6,055 nt of DNA from Gammaproteobacteria bacterium (GTDB lineage Bacteria > Pseudomonadota > Gammaproteobacteria > GRL18): the NCBI GenBank assembly GCA_023144715.1, contig JAGLFC010000105.1, positions 1 to 6,055 on the forward strand. The letters run 5' to 3'. The translations under genes were made by a program, and so were the position numbers. The notes beneath the pieces are model-generated. The model saw only the letters and a list, made by a program, of their open reading frames with translations, was not told the DNA's origin and did not search any database. Of this stretch, positions 1 to 5,112 are shown one piece after another. The number at the start of each line of letters is the position of its first letter. Within the stretch, counting starts at the first letter, position 1.

Positions 1-219
1 GTTTTAAAACCCGGTGGCTTGCATATTATGCTTATTGGTCTTCATAAACCTCTTAAATTAGAGCAAAAAGTATCGCTGACATTAGAATTTAAAAATGGTA
101 GCAGTCAAACGGTTGAAGCACCTGTACGTAAAATCATGATGCCGGGTATGATGAAAGGTAAGGGTATGATGGGCAAAGGCATGATGGGTCAAGAAATGAA
201 TCCAGAGATGATGAAATAA
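1..219 (+). CDS. PCu(A)C-family periplasmic copper chaperone, C-terminal part (5' truncated by window edge)
   Basis: The frame is open from base 1 to the TAA at 217-219, giving the last 72 residues. The true start lies left of the window, so the TTG at base 19 is not a real start. The opening residues VLKPGGLHIMLIGL and the following stretch, to about residue 42 (SQTVEAPVR), match the end of the PCu(A)C domain. Members of this family bind Cu(I) in the periplasm through His and Met ligands and help metallate cytochrome oxidase or handle copper. The HxM ligand pair is visible as H8-I9-M10. After the domain comes a tail of about 28 residues with 11 methionines, mostly as MM pairs spaced by Gly, Lys and Pro, including two GKGMM repeats. 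Such a tail suggests extra low-affinity copper binding, which is inference. The signal peptide and the other ligands cannot be seen. The gene converges with ygfZ. Confidence 0.85.
   Translation, partial: VLKPGGLHIMLIGLHKPLKLEQKVSLTLEFKNGSSQTVEAPVRKIMMPGMMKGKGMMGKGMMGQEMNPEMMK
157..186 (+). repeat. Two tandem 15-base units encoding GKGMM-GKGMM
   Basis: Two adjacent in-frame 15-base units (157-171 and 172-186) both encode Gly-Lys-Gly-Met-Met. They differ only at third codon positions, so the protein repeat is kept while the DNA has drifted. The unit lies in the methionine-rich tail of the copper chaperone. Confidence 0.75.
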
Positions 220-226
220 AGTACCA

Positions 227-262
227 TTTCCCCTTGGGCTATTTTCATTGCAAAAGGGGAAA
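227..262. terminator. Hairpin between convergent genes, possible weak bidirectional terminator
   Basis: A perfect 9-bp inverted repeat, TTTCCCCTT at 227-235 and AAGGGGAAA at 254-262, encloses an 18-base loop. It sits in the 55-base gap between the copper chaperone stop (219) and the ygfZ stop (275), where a shared terminator would be expected. Neither side has a proper T-run directly after the stem, and the loop is long, so intrinsic termination is only tentative. Confidence 0.45.
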
Positions 263-274
263 GTTGAATGTTAT

Positions 275-1315
275 TTATTCCTTTGTATCAACAGAATAGG
301 GAAGCTCTACGAGAGTGGCTTTATGTTGTAAGGCTTCATCCAAAAAGACATCGTTTTTTTCTACGGCTTCATTGTTGATCACCGCTAAACAATCAATATC
401 ACCCGATGCTGAATAGTGTGCATCAACAATATTACCTGCTCCCTGACCACTTTTGGTAAACTCTGAATAGAGATTATCACCTGCTAATGGTAATGTTTTT
501 GATGCACTTTGTATTCGATACATTCTACGCTTCAATTTCCCTAAGTATTGCATTCTAGCAACGACTTCTTGACCCGTATAACAACCTTTTTTAAAATTAA
601 CGCCATCTAATACGTGTAAGTTAAGCATTTGTGGAATAAAAACTTCTTTTGAGTGGCTATACACATTGGGTAAACCAGCAGCAATGTCTAATAATTTCCA
701 TTGTGCCGTATTACAATACTGAGCATCGTTTTGTAAGTGTGTCCATAATTTTTGTATACTATCATTATTACCCATACATTCAAAACGTGTGTTATTATCC
801 TGTAAGCGGATCAGTTGCATGTCATTATAATGACTGACGCTTGCAGAGTGATCAGGGATTGTAAAACCATATTCGGTTAAATAATGCTCTGCTTTATCAC
901 CATAAATGCCTATTTTAATCCGATCATCACTGACATCCGTTAATTCTACTTGACTCATCATGACAAACATTTTAAGGCGTTTAAGGGTTTCCTCAAGTAA
1001 TGGATAGGGGAGTTGTAGATAAAGCGTATTGTTTTCATTATTTGAAAAGATAGAAAACAATGCTTTTAAGCGTCCCTTAGGCGTGCATAAACCACTGAGT
1101 TGATAATGTGAAGGCGTGATATGATTAATATCATTGGTCAGTTGACCTTGTAAAAAAGTTTTACTATCATCACCTGTGACGGCTATGGTACCCAACCATG
1201 ATAGGTCAGTGATAAACAGATCATTAGAAGAATGAGTATTTTTAAAGGTGACTTCTCGTTTAGAATTAAAGGTAGCACCCTTTTGTTCTAAAAATTTGAA
1301 CCAATTATTTGACAT
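275..1315 (-). CDS. ygfZ: Folate-binding protein YgfZ (GcvT-like, Fe-S enzyme maintenance)
   Basis: This complete 346-residue protein matches the usual length of YgfZ, a cytoplasmic tetrahydrofolate-binding relative of the glycine-cleavage T protein. YgfZ is needed for full activity of some iron-sulfur enzymes, including the tRNA methylthiotransferase MiaB. The family signature KGCYTGQE is at residues 243-250, within GVNFKKGCYTGQEVVARM, and carries the conserved functional Cys (C245). Other family-like stretches are FLQGQLTND (54-62), LCTPKGR (76-82) and FIPQMLN (226-232). The ATG at 1313-1315 is the only start that keeps the full N-terminal region, although no strong Shine-Dalgarno sequence precedes it. 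The gene is divergent from the YgfX-like gene and convergent with the copper chaperone. Family assignment is very secure; the exact start is a little less so. Confidence 0.95.
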   Translation of the reverse strand: MSNNWFKFLEQKGATFNSKREVTFKNTHSSNDLFITDLSWLGTIAVTGDDSKTFLQGQLTNDINHITPSHYQLSGLCTPKGRLKALFSIFSNNENNTLYLQLPYPLLEETLKRLKMFVMMSQVELTDVSDDRIKIGIYGDKAEHYLTEYGFTIPDHSASVSHYNDMQLIRLQDNNTRFECMGNNDSIQKLWTHLQNDAQYCNTAQWKLLDIAAGLPNVYSHSKEVFIPQMLNLHVLDGVNFKKGCYTGQEVVARMQYLGKLKRRMYRIQSASKTLPLAGDNLYSEFTKSGQGAGNIVDAHYSASGDIDCLAVINNEAVEKNDVFLDEALQHKATLVELPYSVDTKE

Positions 1316-1400
1316 AAATATGATCTACTATTGTTGATGAATGAAAGGTTGATGAATTAATTTATAGATATGATGCCAATTACAAAAAGAATCAAGATAG
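1316..1400. promoter_or_regulatory. Divergent ygfZ/ygfX intergenic region with a 10-base direct repeat
   Basis: These 85 bases must hold the start signals for both divergent genes. The 10-mer GTTGATGAAT occurs twice, at 1333-1342 and 1348-1357, giving a 15-base period and a 5-base gap. AT-rich -10-like hexamers exist on both strands, for example TATGAT at 1369-1374 (+) and TATAAA at 1361-1366 (-). I found no well-spaced -35 partner for either, so no exact promoter is called. No open frame large enough for a protein such as SdhE fits here. Confidence 0.4.
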
Positions 1401-1895
1401 ATGGATAAAACCAGAGAGGAAAAAATACCTGCCAGTGGTTTGACTTTGCATTTAACACGAGTACCTCTGGTTATTTTTATGATATATGGTGTGTTTTTTA
1501 GTTTACTTATTTATGCCTGTTATTTATCAATTCCAAGCTTGAGTTTATTTTTATGTAGCGTATTTATTCTATTAGCATACAGTCAACGATTATTCAGGAA
1601 AGAGTTATTAAGAAATCATCCGTCATCAATAAAAACAATTGTATTTACTGAGTTGGAGTGGTGTTATATTCAGTTAAAAAGTGGATCAATTATCAAGGTT
1701 AATATTAATATGAATTCAATTTTAAGTGAACAATTAGTGATTCTTAATTTTAAGAAATATTCAGATAATTCAGGTTGTTTTAGAATGTTGCAACACTATT
1801 CAGTGATATTAACTGCACAAGAACTTGGTTGTGAACCTTTTAGACAAGTAAAACGTTCTTTACGCCTAATCAACTTTTTTAAGAAAGAAAATTAG
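1401..1895 (+). CDS. ygfX: YgfX (CptA-family) small inner-membrane protein, probable
   Basis: This 164-residue protein has two closely spaced hydrophobic segments, about residues 21-43 and 45-61, then a basic turn (QRLFRKELLR, 62-71) and a soluble C-terminal domain. That layout matches YgfX, whose cytoplasmic part follows a membrane hairpin. The C-terminal part has the family pattern: a Trp followed by a short Gly-containing beta turn (EWCYIQLKSG, 86-95), a strand with LVILNF (112-117), then EPFRQVKRSLRL (145-156) near the end. Position beside divergent ygfZ supports the call. Family members act with SdhE in flavinylation-related functions and were also proposed as a toxin acting on the cytoskeleton; which applies here is unknown. 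It is longer than the E. coli protein (about 135 residues), and codons look especially AT-rich. The ATG at 1401 lacks a strong ribosome binding site. Confidence 0.72.
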   Translation: MDKTREEKIPASGLTLHLTRVPLVIFMIYGVFFSLLIYACYLSIPSLSLFLCSVFILLAYSQRLFRKELLRNHPSSIKTIVFTELEWCYIQLKSGSIIKVNINMNSILSEQLVILNFKKYSDNSGCFRMLQHYSVILTAQELGCEPFRQVKRSLRLINFFKKEN

Positions 1896-1919
1896 GTCGT
1901 ATTATGTGTGAATAAAAAG

Positions 1920-3491
1920 TTAGTGACGGAAATGACGCATACCAGTAAAGACCATCGCAATACCGTGTTCGTCAGCTGCATCAATCACTTCTTGATCACG
2001 CATTGAACCACCCGGTTGAATAACCGCTGTAATACCTGCTTCTGCTGCGGCATCTAAACCATCACGGAAAGGGAAGAAGGCATCAGATGCCATGACTGAA
2101 CCGGGTACAACTAAACCCTCATCAGAAGCCTTAATTCCAGCAATTTTCGCAGAATAGACACGACTCATTTGACCTGCCCCTACACCAATTGTTTGCTTAT
2201 CTTTGGCATATACAATTGCATTTGACTTAACAAATTTGGCCACTTTCCAAGTAAAGATTAGATCTTGCATTTGTTCTTCAGTAGGCACTTTTTTAGTGAC
2301 CACTTTTAAATCATCAACACTCACCATACCAAGATCGCGTTCTTGTACTAAAAGACCACCATTGACTCTTTTATAGTCCCACGTTTGTATCGCGTGATCC
2401 GACCAGTGACCACAAGCTAATACACGAACATTCTTTTTATCGGCTAATATCGCCTGTGCATCTTCATCAATCTCCGGGGCAATGATTACTTCTACAAATT
2501 GGCGATCAATAATGGCTTTAGCGGTTTCTGCATTGAGTGCTTGGTTAAAGGCAATAATACCACCAAAGGCAGAGGTTGGATCGGTTTGAAAGGCTCTATC
2601 GTATGCTTCTAATTGATTGCTCCCTAATGCGACACCACAGGGATTAGCGTGTTTAACAATGACACAGGCAGGTGCTTCATTAAATTGTTTAACACATTCC
2701 AAAGCAGCATCAGTATCACCAATATTATTATAAGAAAGTTCTTTGCCTTGAATTTGTGTAGCGGTCGCAATGCAAGCATCTTTAGGAGATGATTCCACAT
2801 AAAAAGCAGCATTTTGATGTGGATTTTCACCATAACGCATTTGTTGCAATTGATTAAATTGTAAGCTATAGGTTTGTGGAAAAAGTGCCTTAGTTTTATC
2901 TTCGATATTAATAGAACCGAGATAATTAGCAATATGACCATCATATTGAGCGGTGTGTTCAAATGCTTGTACGGCTAATTTAAACAGTGTTTGTTTACTC
3001 AATTGTCCTTGAGAATCCTTCATTTCCTCAATAATATCAGTATAATTATTAGGATTAACGACAATGGCAACACTCTTATGATTTTTAGCAGCAGCACGTA
3101 CCATTGTTGGCCCACCAATATCAATATTTTCAATGGCAGTTTCTAAATCACAATCAGGTTGGGCGATTGCCGCTTCAAAGGGATATAAATTAACCACCAC
3201 TATATCAATAGCATCAATACCATGTTCTTGCATGATGTCATCATCAATACCGCGTCGACCTAAAATACCGCCATGCACTTTAGGATGCAATGTCTTGACT
3301 CTGCCTGCCATCATTTCTGGAAAACCTGTGTAATCAGACACTTCTGTTACAGGAATATTGTTCTCTTGCAATAGCTTGGCTGTACCACCTGTGGATAAAA
3401 TATTGACCTGCATTTCAGATAATGCTTGAGCAAATTCAATAATATTGTCTTTATCTGAAACACTGATAAGTGCTGTTTTGATTGTGGTCAT
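1920..3491 (-). CDS. purH: Bifunctional AICAR formyltransferase / IMP cyclohydrolase PurH
   Basis: This complete 523-residue protein is close to the usual length of about 525-530. It catalyses the last two steps of de novo purine synthesis in the cytoplasm: formylation of AICAR from 10-formyl-tetrahydrofolate, then ring closure to IMP. The N-terminal MGS-like cyclohydrolase domain spans about residues 1-150, with STGGT (33-37), GRVKTLHPKVHGG (63-75) and GGPTMVRAAAKN (126-137). The transformylase domain fills the rest, with RYGENPHQ (219-226), the catalytic Lys-His pair in VKHANPCG (K280, H281), DPTSAFGG (304-311), SNAIVYAKD (423-431), FFPFRDG (472-478), QPGGSMRD (492-499) and the typical C-terminal GMRHFRH. 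A GGAG Shine-Dalgarno (minus strand, 3500-3503) lies 8 bases before the ATG. It lies downstream of fis and converges with ygfX. No purD is seen after it. Confidence 0.98.
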   Translation of the reverse strand: MTTIKTALISVSDKDNIIEFAQALSEMQVNILSTGGTAKLLQENNIPVTEVSDYTGFPEMMAGRVKTLHPKVHGGILGRRGIDDDIMQEHGIDAIDIVVVNLYPFEAAIAQPDCDLETAIENIDIGGPTMVRAAAKNHKSVAIVVNPNNYTDIIEEMKDSQGQLSKQTLFKLAVQAFEHTAQYDGHIANYLGSINIEDKTKALFPQTYSLQFNQLQQMRYGENPHQNAAFYVESSPKDACIATATQIQGKELSYNNIGDTDAALECVKQFNEAPACVIVKHANPCGVALGSNQLEAYDRAFQTDPTSAFGGIIAFNQALNAETAKAIIDRQFVEVIIAPEIDEDAQAILADKKNVRVLACGHWSDHAIQTWDYKRVNGGLLVQERDLGMVSVDDLKVVTKKVPTEEQMQDLIFTWKVAKFVKSNAIVYAKDKQTIGVGAGQMSRVYSAKIAGIKASDEGLVVPGSVMASDAFFPFRDGLDAAAEAGITAVIQPGGSMRDQEVIDAADEHGIAMVFTGMRHFRH

Positions 3492-3499
3492 GCAAAGAA

Positions 3500-3503
3500 C
3501 TCC
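3500..3503 (-). promoter_or_regulatory. Shine-Dalgarno site of purH
   Basis: GGAG on the minus strand ends 8 bases before the purH ATG (3489-3491). It is one of the few clear ribosome binding sites in the window and supports the chosen start. Confidence 0.7.
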
Positions 3504-3517
3504 AATAGTGGGTTAGG

Positions 3518-3546
3518 GTCATAAAATTTAAGGCACTTATTGTAAA
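3518..3546 (-). promoter_or_regulatory. Candidate sigma-70 promoter for purH
   Basis: On the minus strand, TTTACA (3541-3546, 5 of 6 matches to the -35 consensus) is followed after exactly 17 bases by TATGAC (3518-3523, 4 of 6 matches to the -10 consensus). It lies in the 113-base fis-purH gap, about 27 bases upstream of the purH start codon. I see no PurR-like palindrome overlapping it. In AT-rich DNA such matches can arise by chance, so the call is moderate. Confidence 0.45.
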
Positions 3547-3604
3547 TCAAAAATGAAATAACAAAAAGAAAAGATTGATTAGGATGCTGAGAGATAAAAG
3601 ATAA

Positions 3605-3946
3605 TTATTCGGTGATATTATATTGCTTGAGTTTTTTACGTAATGTGCCACGATTAATACCTAATATTTTTGCTGCTTGGCTTTGATTACCATTGGTATG
3701 TTTCATAATCGTTTCTAATAAAGGGGTTTCTACTTCTTCCATAACCAGTTGATACAAGCTTTCTATCGTATGACCTTCTATGTCTTTAATATAATTTTCT
3801 AATACAGAGCAAACACAGTTTCGTAAAATGCTACTATGACCCTCTTTATTTTTTTCAATGGTATTGTTCTCTTGTGTAGAATTCATGTTTAATAGCATTT
3901 TTTTGGAATTTTTTATATCTATGAAATTGTTAGATACTACGGTCAT
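3605..3946 (-). CDS. fis: DNA-binding nucleoid protein Fis
   Basis: The C-terminal two-thirds is clearly Fis, the dimeric nucleoid protein that bends DNA, activates rRNA promoters and aids site-specific recombination. LYQLVMEEVETPLLETIMKHT (64-84) matches the dimerisation helices. The helix-turn-helix follows, with NQSQAAKILGINRGTLRKKLKQY (87-109). By alignment to E. coli Fis from memory, the DNA-contacting Asn, Arg, Thr, Arg and Lys of the recognition helix are kept (N98, R99, T101, R103, K104), while the Arg at E. coli position 76 is Gln (Q90). At 113 residues it is longer than the 98-residue E. coli protein. Later in-frame ATGs at codons 17 and 21 would give 97 or 93 residues, but only the first has an upstream AAGG (3957-3960). 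The gene follows dusB, the classical arrangement, and precedes purH. Confidence 0.95.
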   Translation of the reverse strand: MTVVSNNFIDIKNSKKMLLNMNSTQENNTIEKNKEGHSSILRNCVCSVLENYIKDIEGHTIESLYQLVMEEVETPLLETIMKHTNGNQSQAAKILGINRGTLRKKLKQYNITE

Positions 3947-3993
3947 GAATATTAAACCTTAAATCAAAAAAAGGGTAGTGGTGATAAGTGACC

Positions 3994-4022
3994 ATTATAA
4001 ACGTAAAGAATCTATTTGTGAC
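3994..4022 (-). promoter_or_regulatory. Candidate sigma-70 promoter for fis
   Basis: On the minus strand a perfect -10 box TATAAT (3994-3999) is preceded after 17 bases by GTCACA (4017-4022, 4 of 6 matches to the -35 consensus). It lies in the 144-base gap between dusB and fis, so transcription would start about 60 bases before the fyrst possible fis codon and read a leader into fis. The match is the best promoter-like element in the window. In E. coli the main fis promoter lies upstream of dusB, so an internal promoter would be a local variation. Confidence 0.5.
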
Positions 4023-4090
4023 AGAATTTTTTTGAGAAGTCATGATAAGCAGTCTTTTTATGACGAATATCAGCAATATTGTTTACATCA

Positions 4091-5056
4091 TTAATGATCA
4101 TGAAAAAACTCTTCAGTCATTGCATATTGTTTTTGAGCATCATTAATACGATTGATTTTCTGCCAAAATTCTTGCCCGTTAGGTAAATCTGTTAGCATGG
4201 CTTTGAGATGCTTCCTAGCCATTCTTGTACCATGAGAAGCACCATAAAAAATATATAAATCGTTCAATAATTGTAAAATAAAGGTACTTTTTTGTTCTAA
4301 TGAGGGTTCTGATAAGTGTTTTCCAGTGGCTAAAAAGTGCTTAATATCAGCAAAGATCCACGGTGAATTCAGTGCAGAACGACCAATCATAATAGCATCT
4401 GCTTGGGTATATTGTAAAACAGATTGAGCCTTTTCTGCGTTATTAATATCACCATTTGCGATAATGGGAATACTACTGTGTTGTTTAACCTGCTTAATAG
4501 TTTCATACTCCGCTTGCCCTTTATAACCACAGGCTCTTGTTCTGCCATGAATGGTTAAGGCTTGTATACCACTTTGTTCGGCAATATGAGCAATTTTTAG
4601 GGCATTTTTATTGGCTGTATCCCAACCTGTACGGATTTTAAGAGTGACAGGAACAGATACCGCATTCACTACAGAGGATAAAATTTCTGCGACCAGCAAT
4701 TCATTTTTTAATAAAGCAGAACCTGCGAGTATATTACACACTTTTTTAGCAGGACAGCCCATATTAATATCAATAATATCAGCCCCATGATACACATTAA
4801 ACTGTGCTGCTTGAGCCATTTGTTTGGCTTGTGTCCCTAAAATTTGTACTGAAATAGGTTGCTCTTCACCATCATGATTCAAACGAGTGCGTGTTTTTTG
4901 TGAATGAAATAATTCAGGTTTTGATGTGACCATTTCAGAAACAGCCATAGTGGCTCCCAATTGGCGACAAAGTTGCCGAAAGGGTCGATCAGTAATACCT
5001 GCCATAGGTGCTAAAAATAGAGCGGGTTCTTTAAAATGCCATGAGCCAATGTTCAT
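4091..5056 (-). CDS. dusB: tRNA-dihydrouridine synthase DusB
   Basis: This complete 321-residue flavoprotein has the normal DusB length. Dus enzymes use FMN and NADPH to reduce specific uridines in tRNA to dihydrouridine. The TIM-barrel motifs appear in order: APMAGITDRPFR (16-27), the FMN-contacting VQILGTQ (70-76), DINMGCPAKKV (96-106) with the catalytic Cys101, LKIRTGW (139-145) with the conserved Lys140, HGRTR (170-174), NGDI (201-204) and the phosphate-binding IGRSALNSPW (224-233). The helical tRNA-binding C-terminus starts around residue 250 and holds RMARKHLKAML (278-288), the usual RxARKH motif. Position directly upstream of fis picks DusB over DusA or DusC. The ATG at 5054-5056 gives the expected short N-terminal segment before the first barrel strand. 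The Shine-Dalgarno sequence is weak, so expression may depend on coupling with the upstream gene, 43 bases away. Confidence 0.97.
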   Translation of the reverse strand: MNIGSWHFKEPALFLAPMAGITDRPFRQLCRQLGATMAVSEMVTSKPELFHSQKTRTRLNHDGEEQPISVQILGTQAKQMAQAAQFNVYHGADIIDINMGCPAKKVCNILAGSALLKNELLVAEILSSVVNAVSVPVTLKIRTGWDTANKNALKIAHIAEQSGIQALTIHGRTRACGYKGQAEYETIKQVKQHSSIPIIANGDINNAEKAQSVLQYTQADAIMIGRSALNSPWIFADIKHFLATGKHLSEPSLEQKSTFILQLLNDLYIFYGASHGTRMARKHLKAMLTDLPNGQEFWQKINRINDAQKQYAMTEEFFHDH

Positions 5057-5060
5057 TATG

Positions 5061-5112
5061 TAATTATCTATCTGGGTATATAAAAAATACGATAATATTT
5101 TATAGATAATTA
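5061..5112 (-). repeat. Perfect 11-bp inverted repeat at the DUF3426-dusB junction
   Basis: TAATTATCTAT at 5061-5071 is the exact reverse complement of ATAGATAATTA at 5102-5112, with 30 bases between. In the minus-strand transcript the first arm contains the end of the DUF3426 gene, touching its stop codon (5100-5102). The second arm ends 4 bases before the dusB AUG and so covers its ribosome-binding region. The stem is nearly all A-U pairs, so stability is modest. Confidence 0.55.

Noticed and set aside
649..837. Plus-strand open frame of 62 codons
   Set aside because: It lies wholly inside ygfZ on the opposite strand, is rich in Tyr and His as expected from an antisense shadow, and resembles no family I know.
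1316..1400. Possible remnant of sdhE
   Set aside because: The spacer is 85 bases, AT-rich, and shows no frame with SdhE-like residues; there is no trace of a broken gene.
2624..2962. Minus-strand open frame of 112 codons
   Set aside because: It is an alternative frame inside purH, which has all expected motifs in its own frame through this stretch; the composition (Ile, Leu, Lys, Met) is that of an AT-rich shadow.
3133..3333. Plus-strand open frame of 66 codons
   Set aside because: It is antisense to the highly conserved N-terminal domain of purH, with no ribosome binding site and no recognisable product.
4039..4064. Short inverted repeat GTCAT/ATGAC downstream of dusB as a terminator
   Set aside because: Only 5 bp of stem, a 16-base loop and no following T-run on the minus strand; too weak to call.
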